A stretch of 64,000 bases of DNA from Lycorma delicatula. Lineage: Eukaryota; Arthropoda; Insecta; Hemiptera; Fulgoridae. Both the position numbers and the translations under genes were made by a program. The notes under the pieces were generated by a model, which had not been told where the DNA came from, ran no database searches, and saw only the letters and a program-made list of their open reading frames with translations. The number at the start of each line of letters is the position of its first letter. The stretch's first letter is position 1. Location: the NCBI RefSeq assembly GCF_047948215.1, contig NC_134460.1, positions 15,683,501 through 15,747,500 on the forward strand, written 5' to 3'. Below, piece after piece: positions 11,253-23,200 of this stretch.

Positions 11253-11853
11253 CCTCCTCTATGAATCATGAGACCTTGCCGTTGGTGAGGGGGCTTTAGT
11301 GCTCAGGGATACAGAGTAGCTGGACCGAAGGTGCAACCATATCGGAGAGGTATCTGTTGAGAGCCAGACTAAGGAATGATTCCTGAAAGAGGGCAGCAGC
11401 TCTTTCAGTAGTTGTTAGGGGCGTGAGTCAGGACGACTTAAACGGCTGTATCAACATCACTCAGTCCTCTGAGTACTACGCAGCTAAAAGCAATGCAAAA
11501 CTACAGCTGCTTCTTTTCCAAGAAAATGTGGCTCTCTGCATTTTCACATAGCAATAATGGAGGCGCCTTCCTTGGTAAAATATTCCGGAGGTAAAATAGT
11601 CCCCCGTTCGGATCTCCGGGTGGGGACTACTAAGGAAGGGGTCACCAGAAAATTGAAAAATAACATTCTACGAGTCGGAGCGTGGAATGTTAGAAGCTTA
11701 AAATAGGTTGGTAGGCTAGAAAATTTAAAAAAAACAAATTGTTGGGGATGTAGGATGTAGAGGGTATACTGAAATAAAACGACTAGCACTAGATAGGGAA
11801 TCTTGGAGAGTTGCATCAAACCAGTCAAATGACTGAAGACAAAAAAAAAAAAA
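11253..11853 (+). mobile_element. Internally deleted LINE family 1, copy 3 (5' leader fused to 3' end)
   Basis: This 601-bp insert has 10-bp target duplications TTTAAAAAAA at 11243-11252 and 11854-11863. Its 5' part is the element's leader and the start of its ORF: an ATG at 11557 gives MEAPSLVKYSGGKIVPRSDL, leading to RVGAWNVRSLK, the start of an apurinic-type endonuclease domain. At about 11727-11737 it jumps, with A-rich microhomology, to the last 110 bp of the LINE (QIVGDVGCRGYTE... SNQSND) and poly(A). It lacks nearly all endonuclease and RT sequence. It is the only copy here that shows the element's 5' end and endonuclease type. Confidence 0.85.
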
Positions 11854-12026
11854 TTTAAAAAAATTAAATTGACCTTGAAATGATCTTTATTTGACCTTAA
11901 CAAGGACAACATAAGTTGTGAATGTATTACCCCCTTGAAATGGAAAAACTTTAATACGAGATATTTTTTCCTAAATTGTGTAGTTTTTGAGATATAGATA
12001 TCTCAATTTAAATGGACCACCCGGTT

Positions 12027-12083
12027 GTGTGTATATATATGCGAAACAAGTAGACGTATGTAAATGCATATTTATCTAATATC

Positions 12084-12131
<48 letters not shown>

Positions 12132-13130
12132 TGTGTGTTTAGAGTAAAACAGTGGCAGGAAGTTTATGGATGGAAAGCGAACCTTCATAAACTGTACACA
12201 AAGCGAAGACTTACATACCCGATCCTTCATCAAATCATCACTAAAATACACAACCCCATGAGCCGTACAAGTTTGTTTCTCAAACTACTTGCACTACCTT
12301 CAGATCTGATTTGTTTAGTTTGTAAAGTAGACCGACCGATTCAAATGAAATGCTGTCCGAAAATACGACAAAACTAACCAAGAAATTTAGTTTCAGTTTA
12401 CCGACCTGATACTCAAATATTAAATTTATTTAGTCGTCTCTTGCCATCTTATTTTATTATATCAGAGTGTATTCATTAGAATTTTAAAATATTTATTCGG
12501 CATTTCTATTCGTTTATTTTAATAATCTATTCCATTTGAATACAAATGCGATCGTAAATTTACATAAATGCAAATAAACATTTTGTAAATTTTCTGTTGT
12601 TCATTTAATACGTATGGAAATATACTTTTAAATCATTATGATTTGTAAAATGCTTTTTACACCTCGAATAGGAATCTGGCTGAAAGTGTTAATAAAATAT
12701 TTCTACACGCTACAAAATTCCAGGGACGGGAAGATTATTTTACTCTAAATCCTTTCTTTTTTTTTGAGTGAATCGTTCATTTCTGAAGGAAAACAACTTT
12801 TATTCAGTTATAATATTTTACAGGTCAACAAAATCATTTTTCTGTTCTATACGGCTGAAAGTGAAAATTTTCCACTTCTCGAGAGATGGTATTCGAGATG
12901 GGAGATCGTAGACTAAATTTTTCAAGCTGAGATTATTTTTTTTTTAACCATTGGTTGTTTTTACATTAACCATTGATGGTCGTTTCTTACAACCTATATT
13001 TTCCTTGTTCTTAATTCATCCTTCCCTATTTTTAGTTCTGTTTGTGTGTCTATCCTTGATAAGTTCACTCTGAGGATATGAGACGTGCACATTAATTACA
13101 TATAGACCTCTCATATCCGAAAAGGCAGGT
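12027..13130. repeat. (TG)n microsatellite and AT-rich sequence
   Basis: A (TG)n run lies at 12086-12138. The open frame running through it is produced by the repeat and is not a gene. The rest to 13130 is AT-rich sequence without recognisable coding content. Confidence 0.6.
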
Positions 13131-14055
13131 CGTACCGATTAACTCGAAAACCTCAGAAGAGTATTCTTCCTAACCTTATTTCTCAGAGTTGTCTTTATTA
13201 CACCGTTTAATGTATTAAAACACTCAATTTTATTATAGATATCCGATTCTCCCTTACAGGATACTTTACATCCCCCCCCTGTAAACGCTACAGCCACCTT
13301 ATATAATTCAGAGTGTTTTTTATGCAACCTCCTCCTCGTCATCCTGATCCGCGTAGGGGAAGACACCTCCCCCACCCTCTCCGTTCCGAGCCCTTATGAG
13401 CTTAACCGGAGGTCATCTTCGAAACCTCGGCTTTTGACATATTTCAGTCCGCCTCGGCCAGGATGCGTCAGAGGACCAGGTGCTTCCACATATCAATAAT
13501 CCGGTAATCTAGTAAGCCATTAACAAAGAATTTCATCTGTATATACGTTAAATAAAACAGAAGAAGCACTACATCCCTGGCGAAGTCCCTTACCTATATA
13601 TCCATTCTAATTTTGTTTTCCTTCATACATATTTTTGAATCCCTGTACAAACTTTTAATCATCTTTATGAAATGCAATGGAAGACCCCGTCTCCTTAAAA
13701 TAACAAAGGGCAAGTATCGAGTCGCCTTGTCAAACGCTTTTTAATAATCTATAAATATAATATGAGTATCTCTATTTTAGACTAAATAAATTGTCAGATC
13801 AGGATCAATAAATCCTGAAACCTGTTTGCTCGCCCGGTAACATACTATTTACTATGACTCTCAACCTGGCCGTTATTATTTTCGAATATAATTTGTACGC
13901 AACATTTAATATACTTATTCCTCCATAATTATGAGAAATAAATCTATATTAACCTTTTTAAATTCGGGCAGATAACAGCAATTTTTCATTCATTTAGCTT
14001 TCTTGACCCGTACTAACACAACTGAAAAATCTAAATAAACGTCATTAGTCTCCTC
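13130..14055 (-). pseudogene. LINE family 3 reverse transcriptase, fossil
   Basis: On the minus strand, joining shifted frames, RT landmarks appear in the right order: CPNLKR at about 13970; YGGISILNVAYKLYSK-like residues near 13900; MLPGEQTGFR near 13830; LKKAFDKATRYLPF near 13700-13740 (finger/palm motif A, with the first Asp position degenerate); MIKSLYRDSKICMKE near 13640; and a C-terminal block at 13139-13375 with IECFNTLNGVIKTTLRNKVR. Many stops and frameshifts show old age. It is not closely related to families 1 or 2. It could be an RTE or CR1-group element; the clade cannot be settled by eye. Confidence 0.6.
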
Positions 14056-14952
14056 CGTTGCGCGCTTAGCATTTCCGCTTTCCTTTTTTTCTCGTACCGC
14101 AGCAATTCGATTTTTCAACTCGCACAGATAGATCACCTTGTAATTTTTTCTATTCAATTTTATTGATTTTTTTTTATTATAGAACTTTTAGTTTTTATTT
14201 TATTTTATTATTAGTTAAGTCTTTTGGGAAAGGAGTAATATTTGGAGATAAACTTTATTAAATTATCCGTAATAATTTACTAGTGAGCTACTTTTTTGGA
14301 ATGCTAGCAAGTATATTCAGATATGAACATACATATATATATGTCGGAGAATAAAGTACAGTGGAGTATCTTCCGACAAAACGATGAGAATATTCTTTAG
14401 AATATCTGTATTTTTAGTAGTTTTAAGAAATGTACTATTACTTGTAATATTTTGTAGAATAAGGTTTAAATTGTTTTATTGCGGTAGGCTTAGGCCTAGG
14501 TAGGCACATGGTTGTCAACGTAGTCGGGATCCCAGGACGATAGGGGTATCATAAAATTAATAAGGAAAAGGAAATATGCAGTAGGTATATTATTTGAGAA
14601 TATGGAGAAAGGGTAGTCTTGCTTTGGAACCCAGATCGAACAGACGTCTTGGTGATCGCGAATTCGTTATTTCCCTGAGCCTCGGTCTATCGCAAGTTGT
14701 TTTAGTATTGTTTGAGTTCTAAATTAAATTAATCTTATATTATGATTCGTGTACTGCTGAGTTATTGATGGGTGATAGTTATCATTTGTAATTGTTTCAT
14801 TGTACGAGTTGTCTACTCATTTTTATTGGTTGAGCTTTATTATAGTCTTATATATTCTCCACTTGTAATAATAAAAGTGAGTGAAACACAAAACGTTGAA
14901 TCCCTGACAAATCTCCTCGCCTCTCCGACATATATATATATATATATATACG
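14056..14952. other. Intergenic AT-rich sequence
   Basis: No gene is recognised. It includes a short (TA) run near 14332-14342 and an (AT)n run at 14930-14950 bordering a long palindrome. Confidence 0.5.
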
Positions 14953-14992
14953 TATACGTCTTTACAGACGTTTACGTCTGTATAGACGTATA
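14953..14992. repeat. 40-bp hairpin-forming inverted repeat
   Basis: The 19-bp arms TATACGTCTTTACAGACGT (14953-14971) and ACGTCTGTATAGACGTATA (14974-14992) are complementary at 18 of 19 positions around a 2-nt loop, directly after an (AT)n tract. Cruciform extrusion would be easy here. The arms also contain repeated ACGTCT units, suggesting stepwise growth. Confidence 0.85.
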
Positions 14993-15088
14993 ATGTAATG
15001 TATATAGTTGTGTGTGTGTGTTGGGTATTTTTTATTTATCATGTTACTTTGATTGATAAAATAATACTTCAATAAGACTGCAGTTACT

Positions 15089-15274
15089 TTATTTACAGTG
15101 GCATTTATGGATTTGAAGCACACAGCCAATAAACTCATCAGTATAATTATACAAACTGCAACTGAGTTTTGGATGTGCATATGGTAATGTAACACTGTTG
15201 TTGACATCACAGCCCGCAATAAGCAGCACGAGTACAATTATTATAGTCGGTTCAAGAGTGGAGAAATATAACAC
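15089..15274 (-). CDS. Candidate small Cys-containing peptide or exon
   Basis: The minus-strand frame reads a hydrophobic stretch TIIIVLVLLIAGC followed by a short tail with four more Cys and ending QIHKCHCK, then a stop overlapping AATAAA. The shape (signal-like segment plus small Cys-rich tail) is that of a secreted peptide or last exon. There is no in-frame ATG: the upstream frame hits a stop, and the first usable codon would be GTG, so an upstream exon would be needed. A chance frame in AT-rich DNA is equally possible. Confidence 0.2.
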   Translation of the reverse strand: MLYFSTLEPTIIIVLVLLIAGCDVNNSVTLPYAHPKLSCSLYNYTDEFIGCVLQIHKCHCK

Positions 15275-15291
15275 TTCTATTTACATGAAGG

Positions 15292-15292
<1 letters not shown>

Positions 15293-15322
<30 letters not shown>

Positions 15323-17770
15323 CATATACAGAACAACATAAATGAGATAACGTTAGCTACAGTGTTATAACTTAATTTCAACCGATTGCGCAGCAGAGGA
15401 TTGGCTTAGCATCCTAGTGGGTTAGGGTGAGAATATTGTACTGCTAGTAGCTCAACCAACTGTATTCCCTTGCAATTGGCTAATTGACCTGTTTTCATTC
15501 CGTTGACGCGTTTATTCATTTATAGCTTCAATTAAAACATTGAACGGCTTCCATCAAAATTTTAATTAATTCTACTTCGGACAAGTTCGTCCTTTTTACG
15601 TTTCTAAAAATTTTAATTAAAAAGATAATTTTTTTTAAATTAAAAAATAATTTGCTTCTAGTATATTTTACGATACTGTTTATGTAGTAAGTATTACTAC
15701 ATATGAATTTTAAATGTACATATGTATGTACAGTTGTCCCAAAAAGAAACAGAACAAATTTCAGGATATATTCTACAAGTGAAAATACAGAAAAAAGTTC
15801 ATATAAACTTGGATCTGCAACGTTGCGTTTTCGAGTGATCGCTTGTAAAAAATTTCGCTCCGATTTCTACGTAAAAGATAAAATGAAGTTACAATATAAT
15901 AATTTTAGCTTTAATTTGTTGGGTTTTTACTTGAAAGTATTGAAAAAGATAGATACCGAAACTGTATCTAATAATTTGAAAAATTATCGTAAATCACAAA
16001 AAAAATTATCGTTACAAAACATATTTGTTTAGGAATGACGTAGAATAATTTCGTAAAATCGCCAGTAAAAAGATAACGTTTTGGATCAAAATGTGTAGGG
16101 AATTTAATTTTGAGAAAATCCATGTAAATAATGTCAACTAAAGATGAAAAAGAGTTAAAGAAATGTGACTTACTGAAGATTAAACAACAGAAGCGCACCG
16201 AAAAATGCCGCATTATAATTTTAAATGAAATCAAGAATCATCTCGGTATTGAAAAATTCCTAAAAACAAGATCGAAAGAGAGAAAAATTGAACTATCTTC
16301 CAAATATTAGAGGTCTTATTAATAACATCTAAAAACAAAATTCCAATGAATATTTCATACGAAAATTATATAAAATTTTATTTGCTTTAACCGATTAATC
16401 TGAATTTTTTTATTAAAATTCAGTGCAGAAAATAAATCATAAAAATTGGAAATGCTGTTCCCGTAAGATAAACGAGGAATTTCCAATTGAAATTTCAAAA
16501 ATAGTTTGCGTAAAGACCCTTCATAAATACTATTTGGTCTTCTTCATGGCTTGAAAGTTTTTGCTAAAATTCAGCCGCTAAAAAAAACATCGACCAGGTC
16601 GGGAGAATCCCATATTCTGTTTTGATTAAATTTTTTGAATATATTTTTTTTCCTCTGTTGTAGTTTTTGGCTAAAAGATATCTTCAGTGGTATTATAAAG
16701 AAATTTATTGAATTTACCAAAAAGCAAAGAGTGTAATGTTTTTTTTATGTGCATTATAGGGTGTAAATGCTAAAAAAGAATTTTTTTTTCAAAAGAATAT
16801 TGATAAATATTTCAAGTAAAGAAAGAGTACAATTCTCACACATGTTGCTAAGATTTTAATTCGGTATCTCCATTTAAAATACGTTCGTTCTTTAAATTAT
16901 GGTAAAGTAGATTTTATCGATTATGTCCTCATTCTTCGTAAACAGAAAAACAGTAAAAAAATCGAGATAATGGGCAAAAAGAGATACAACCTGTTTGAAT
17001 TCTTTACTTTTTTTTTATATGAAACGCAAAGATTACACAAATATAAAATGTTACTCAGTAATTTGAACATAACTTTAATTACACGTTCAGTATATAAGGT
17101 TCGAATACCTACAAAAATTCTTGCATAATGATATCTTTTTTTATTTAATCGCTCAAATGTCGAGAAAAATTTGGCATGTTTTTTTTAATTAAATACCTAA
17201 ATGTTGAAAATATTACTTAAATTTCATTCATAAATCGTATATAACCGCTCTACAAAAATGATTTAGTGAATAGAAAAGTAATATTTTTACATGAAAAAAA
17301 ACTTTTTATTTTGTACCTGATAATGAAATTATCTGAACAAAAAAAGTAAAATGTTTGTAAAAGAACTGTTCATATCGGCCCCGCGGTTCATAATTTTTCG
17401 CTAAACATTCCCATGGACATTCTGATTTATATGCAGTATAAAGATATTTAAGAAAGAGAAGGTGGAAATTGGAGCTTTTATGTCGTAATCGGACAATAAA
17501 AATTATAAAAATAACGTTAATCATATATAATATGTTGCGGCAGATGTTAGCTTTGAATTAATTAATTCAAGGTAAATATTGTTAACGAAGAAAATAAATA
17601 AGCTTCGACTTTTTGAAGAGGAAACGTACGTAAACCCGATTTCAGAGTAAGAGGATCGGATTAACATTTTTACTTTCTATCGAGCCGGTTAACGGAACAA
17701 ATTATTCTATTGTCTACAACGGTAATGTTTGTCTTATTGATATCCACACATTATGTACATGTAAAAAAGT
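15293..17770. other. AT-rich intergenic sequence with a transposon-end-like segment
   Basis: A (TA)n run lies at 15293-15316. At 15731-15850 the sequence TGTCCCAAAAAGAAACAG followed by a run to TTGCGTTTTCGAG resembles the end of an interspersed DNA transposon. A 109-residue open frame at 15703-16032 shows no motif and has AT-biased codons; I do not regard it as a gene. Nothing else is recognised. Confidence 0.45.
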
Positions 17771-17782
17771 CTTTATTTCTTT

Positions 17783-18076
17783 TCCTGATTAGCCTCAGGT
17801 AACTACCGTTCAGATACTACTTCAGAGGATGATATGTATGACTGTAAATGAAGTGTAGTCTTGTCTTGTACATTCTCAGTTTGACCATTCCTGAGATGTG
17901 TGGTTAATTGAAACCCAACCCCACCAAAGAACACCGATATCAATCATCTTATATTCAAATCCGTGTAAAAATAACTGGCCTTATTATATAAAATATTAGG
18001 ACTTGAACGCTGGAATTATTGACCCAAATCAGCTGATTTGGGAAGATGCGTTGTCCACTAGTCCAATCTGGTAAGT
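17783..18076 (-). repeat. SINE family A, near full-length copy
   Basis: Read on the minus strand it starts with CCAGATTGGACTAGTGGACA (degenerate A box), then the palindrome AAATCAGCTGATTT and a B box AGCGTTCAAGTCC, the central TTTTTACACGGATTTGAATA, TTTCAATTAACCACACATCT, and the tail CATCCTCTGAAGTAGTATCT ending in an A-rich run. It is the same family as the copy at 60.3 kb. Confidence 0.8.
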
Positions 18077-20192
18077 TACGTACAAAAGTCAGGAGGTTTT
18101 TTCTTCACTCATTTAGAATGCGCTTTAATAAAATGTTTATAGGGATACAATTTAAAACCAGTAAGATTTAAAACAGTAATTTTAGGAAACCTGTTTTAAA
18201 ATTTTTAACTTGTCATTCGTTCTTTTTGAAGAAATATTGGAATATATATTTTCTTCTCGTTTTCTTTTTAATTTTTCTTCTGTTTTCTTCTTTTTCTTAT
18301 TCTTTTATTTTTTACCCTTCTAGTTATTTTATTATAAAAAATTTCATACATTTTATCAAATGATTTCAAAGGATGAAACTTAAAAAAAGTATTTTATAAA
18401 CAACTTCTGTAAAAAATTATTTTTGAAGTTTCAAACAGCGGTGTTCTTTCCCTTCTTTCTGAAAAATGTATTTTTTGTGCTTTGCGTGCTGAAAAAGATT
18501 TTTTATAATTTTATAAACAGTCATTAAAATAGTTGATACAATTTCTTTATTTTTTTTTCCATTTTACGGGGGATTTACTTGATTTAGTCAAACTATATCT
18601 TATAATTATTTGCTCTTGGAAGACACACTTTAGTGGTCACACTGTCATTCTCTCTTTTTTTTATTTTAATGCTAATCGCAGTCCCCTTTGATTTAAAAGG
18701 ATTTTTTTATGGTTTACTGACTTCTTGTGTTTTAGTAAAAATTAAAAGGAAATTTATAAACCGTTCATTTTGTAATTTTTTTTTTTTTTAAATGTACGTT
18801 CTGAATTTGAATCTCGGACACGCATGAGAATCTTTTATATATTAAAAATATTACGCATCAAACTCCTGCGCAAAATCATTGGTATTATGCAGAAAAAAAA
18901 TCGTGAATTATAAAAAAAGGAAAAAAAATGATAGATAATAGAAAAAAAAATTTACAAAGTGACTCGAGAACAGAGATGAAGATTGTTAAACATTCAAGTT
19001 TTCAAGTTATTTTGAACAAAATGTTGTTCCCATTTTCTTCGTGTTATATTACATACATCCGTGTTTTTTCCTGGAGAAAACGACGTTTTTATTGTATTCC
19101 CGCGAGGAGTTACATCAGGACTTGTTAAAGGGCAGAGTATAGGGCCTCTATTCGATCTATCTACCTGCAAATTTTTATTCAAAGCCTATATAATGAATCT
19201 ATTAAAATGTGCGCGTGCACGGTGTCGTCGGAGATAAATTTGATGTACATTTTAAAGTTTATCGGGTTAAGGAAAACAGTAGTCGTTTGACATAGCGAAT
19301 TAAACGTTTCCATTAATATTTTTTTCAGCGAAGAAAAAAGGCTCAATTATGCCGTTTTCTTTTAACACACGCCAGAAATTAATATTGAATCGCGAGCTTT
19401 ATAAAAAATGTTATTCGGTTTTGTGAACCCTTTATTTGTAGATCGCGTCTGTTGACACATCTATTAAGGTGAAAATGAATCATTTTCTCTAATCTGTGTA
19501 AAATTTCAACAGAAAATAGAAAAAAAAACGTTTTTCTGTATCAAACCGTTTTATTTCTTACAATAGATGAATTTTATACGGAAATAAATTCAATATACGT
19601 TGAACTTAATGAAAAGTTATTTTTCAAAATTGTAACTCAAGATTTCGACGAGCGATTGATTGCAGATTGTCTAATTTGTTCAACAGTTTTTCTTTTTTTT
19701 TATACTGGTGGTCTTCCAGGCTTTTATTTTTAAGAATTGATGCCATTTATTTGAACCAATTGTACAGGTTTTCATGTGGTAGCTCCTATTTATGTGAACG
19801 TCGAACTAAATTTATTGATTTCAGTTCGGCACGTCACAAAAACGCATCCGGCTTTTTCTTGAACAGAAAACATAGTAAACATATATTAAAAATTCAATAA
19901 CTGTGCAGCGGTTAAGATGGCTGTTACAGAAATATTTAAGAGCTTCCGATGCTACCAACATAATTTTTCAAAATGTCCCTTATACCATGATCTGAGTTAT
20001 TCTTTTATAATGACTGTATTTTAAGAATGATTTAATTTAACATTATGAAGCGGGGTAAGGTATCTTGTATATTATTAGCAGGATAAATGTAATACCTTCT
20101 TTAACCGATTTGATCGGAAAATTTGATATAAGAAAACAGTAAGTTTTTTAGGAGTAGTAAAAACATTTTTAAGTTTGTGAGAGGTGAGAGAG
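18077..20192. other. AT-rich intergenic sequence
   Basis: No gene is recognised. The short open frames in this stretch lack motifs and have low-complexity composition. Confidence 0.5.
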
Positions 20193-20203
20193 TTTCATTT
20201 GAT

Positions 20204-21631
20204 TTTTTTTTTTTTTTTGTCTTCAGTCATTTAACTGGTTTGATGCAGCTCTCCAAGATTCCCTATCTAGTGCTAGTCGTTTCATTTCAGTATACCCTCT
20301 ACATCCTACATCCCCAACAATTTGTTTTACATACTCCAAACGTGGCCTGCCTACACAATTTTTCCCTTCTACCTGTCCTTCCAATATTAAAGCGACTATT
20401 CCAGGATGCCTTAGTATGTGGCCTATAAGTCTGTTTCTTCTTTTAACTATATTTTTCCAAATGCTACTTTCTTCATCTATTTGCCGCAATACCTCTTCAT
20501 TTGTCACTTTATCCACCCATCTGATTTTTAACATTCTCCTATAGCACCGCATTTCAAAAGCTTCTAATCTTTTCTTCTCAGATACTCCGATCGTCCAAGT
20601 TTCACTTCCATATAAAGCGACACTCCAAACATACACTTTCAAAAATCTTTTCCTGACATTTAAATTCATTTTTGATGTAAACAAATTATATTTCTTACTG
20701 AAGGCTCGTTTAGCTTGTGCTATTCGGCATTTTATATCGCTCCTGCTTCGTCCATCTTTAGTAATTTTACTTCCCAAATAACAAAATTCTTCTACCTCCA
20801 TAATCTTTTCTCCTCCTATTTTCACATTCAGCGGTCCATCTTTGTTATTTCTACTACATTTCATTACTTTTGTTTTGTTCTTGTTTATTTTCACGCGATA
20901 GTTTTTGCGTAGGACTTCATCTATGCCGTTCATTGTTTCTTCTAAATCCTTTTTACTCTCGGCTAGAATTACTATATCATCAGCAAATCGTAGCATCTTT
21001 ATCTTTTCACCTTGTACTGTTACTCCGAATCTAAATTGTTCTTTAACATCATTAACTGCTAGTTCCATGTAAAGATTAAAAAGTAACGGCGATAGGGAAC
21101 ATCCTTGTCGGACTCCCTTTCTTATTAGGGCTTCTTTCTTATGTTCTTCAATTGTTATTGTTGCTGTTTGGTTCCTGTACATGTTAGCATTTGTTCTTCT
21201 ATCTCTGTATTTGAACCCTAATTTTTTTTAAATGCTGAACATTTTATTCCAGTCTACGTTATCGAAAGCCTTTTCTAGGTCTATAAACGCCAAGTATGTC
21301 GGTTTGTTTTTCTTTAATCTTCCTTCTACTATTAATCTGAGGCCTAAAATTGCTTCCCTTGTCCCTATACTTTTCCTGAAACCAAATTGGTCTTCTCCTA
21401 ACACTTCTTCCACTCTCCTCTCAATTCTTCTGTATAAAATTCTAGTTAAGATTTTTGATGCATGACTAGTTAAACTAATTGTTCTGTATTCTTCACATTT
21501 ATCTGCCCCTACTTTCTTTGGTATCATTACTATAACACTTTTTTTGAAGTCTGATGGAAATTCCCCATTTTCATAAATATTACACACCAGTTTGTATAAT
21601 CTATCAATCGCTTCCCCACCTGCACTGCGCA
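20204..21631 (-). mobile_element. RTE-like LINE family 1, copy 4
   Basis: A minus-strand copy with a T-run at its left (3') end. It is flanked by 11-bp duplications TTTCATTTGAT at 20193-20203 and 21632-21642. The 5' truncation lies just upstream of the RT fingers, within RSAGGEAIDRLYKLVCN. Confidence 0.9.
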
Positions 21632-21632
21632 T
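20223..21632 (-). pseudogene. Reverse transcriptase, LINE family 1 copy 4
   Basis: Two frames cover the protein. The first (21632 to 21228) holds LVCNIYENGEFPSDFKKSVI, EEYRTISLTSHASKI, QFGFRKSIGTREAILG and FIDLEKAFDNVDWNKM. The second (21182 to 20223, 319 residues) holds GVRQGCSLSPLLFN, RFADDIVILAES, FCYLGSKITKDG, GSETWTIGVSEKKR and runs uninterrupted to the natural end. A one-base change in the T/A run near 21230 causes the frameshift that separates them. Apart from that and the missing N-terminus, this is one of the best preserved copies. Confidence 0.9.
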
Positions 21633-21642
21633 TTCATTTGAT

Positions 21643-22650
21643 ATTTTATGTAAATGACTAGAAAGTTAATAAATATTTTGGTCAGTTTTTTAATTAAATC
21701 TTGTCTACAATATCCCGAATTAATATAAATATTTTCTTTTCTTTTTTTTCATTACGAAATATTATACCCGATTAATTTAAATACCCGGTATATATTTAGT
21801 TATCGGTTAATGTATCACATACACTTATTAAATAGTCTCATTTCGTAAATTACATTTTAGATCTGTATCCTGTAAATGCGTTAATATTATCGTTGTTCTA
21901 TAGATCGTATGGTACGAATAGTAAAGGCAATTTACTAATGGCTATCATGTCTTTATTCCGATTGAAATACTAAAATCACATCCTCTAAAATGCATCTAAA
22001 CCTTTACGTCTGTATAATATTACTGAAACAAGTATTCTCTATTATGCGTAGATAAATGTATGTTCTACGTATTTATATTTGACCTTATAAAGGTAACGTA
22101 TTTATTTATACGCTAAATCAATTTAATAAATACGGGATTTAAATGCACTTTTTATAACATCAATAATACTCGTAAAAATATTTTTCTATTAGAAGTTAAT
22201 GGAATTACATAAACGCTTTACTTGTTTAAATTAATTACATTAATTTATTACTTATGAAAATTATTCTACATTTATCATAAAATATTATCCTACTCAATCT
22301 TTTTCTCTTATACGTTGATTTCATAAGAAACCTACCTATTGTAATGGATACCATGATTCGACTTCCGCAAAATTTCTACATATCTTCGCGTTTCACATCC
22401 CCCAGACCCCAAAACCATCGTCAGTTCAAAAGTTTATATATAATTATATATGCACAACAGTACTTTCACGATTTTCTCGCATCTTCAGTTGATACAATTT
22501 TTTTATTGTTCACGTAAAATTAGATATTACAAAAACACACCATTAACAAAATAAATCCTTGATAAATACAATAAAACACAAATATATATCTATATATACA
22601 TTTAACTTTCTTGTGGACAAAAGAACTGCCGTAATTTACGCCGATCACTT
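21643..22650. other. AT-rich intergenic sequence
   Basis: No gene or motif is recognised. Confidence 0.5.
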
Positions 22651-23200
22651 TCAAATTGATACATAAAGTGTAACGACCCAAAATCTCGTTCGAGTTCGTT
22701 GAAGGGCAAAATCGACCTATAAGGGTGGAAATGGGAGGGCTTTTACGAAAAAAACAAAAACAAAAATCGCTATAACTTTCCTATTAAGTTATAGAATTCG
22801 TTTAAAGTTAATACTATTCTACGGATAAGGGCCTAAAACTTATGCGAGTAAAGCTTTTTGATATCACCAACCATTGGCTCAGGCGGGTGAAAAAAATAGG
22901 ATTTCGAAGACAAAAAAAATCATATATCTCCCTTAATAGGCACAGTATTTAAAGTGGTCGTTAGTTCTCTAAACATTACCTAAAACTTTTGTCTGAAAAT
23001 TTTTGTTGTGACCAAAGGGATGTCAAAAACTCTGCTGGAATTATAAGAAGATGGGGTTTGTCGTATGCTGACATGTGAAACATTTTTTCACATGCAATCA
23101 TTGTCGTATTGAATAAATTTGAATTTTTTCTTAACTTTAAGGTGGATATCTTTTTTATCCCCTACTTAGCACCGGTGAAATCTACTTCCACCTTCCGGCG
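22651..23200. repeat. Probable interspersed repeat of unknown class
   Basis: The block reads unlike its AT-rich surroundings, with GC-richer phrases such as AAATCGACCTATAAGGGTGG and GTGCCGAAAGGG. It has no open frame. I judge it repetitive from its texture only. Confidence 0.3.

Larger units (their letters stand above)
9195..12026 (-). mobile_element. Mariner-like transposon 2 with long (about 350-bp) terminal inverted repeats
   Basis: Left end AACCGGTTAGTCCATTTAAA at 9195 matches inverted right end ...TTTAAATGGACCACCCGGTT ending 12026. The inverted similarity continues inward for roughly 350 bp (9195 to about 9560, against about 11060 to 12026), including GTCTGGCCCAGCTGACGA near 9508 and its reverse complement near 11082. 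The right repeat is interrupted by a LINE insertion (11253-11853). Such long repeats are unusual for mariners, where 20-30 bp is common; similar long repeats are known in some Tc1-like elements. The transposase remnant lies between the repeats on the minus strand. Confidence 0.75.

Noticed and set aside
12087..12377. 96-codon frame starting in a (TG)n run
   Set aside because: The first third is pure Cys-Val repeat from the microsatellite, and the rest has no motif.
15703..16032. 109-codon open frame
   Set aside because: AT-driven codons, no recognisable motif, and it begins in transposon-end-like sequence.
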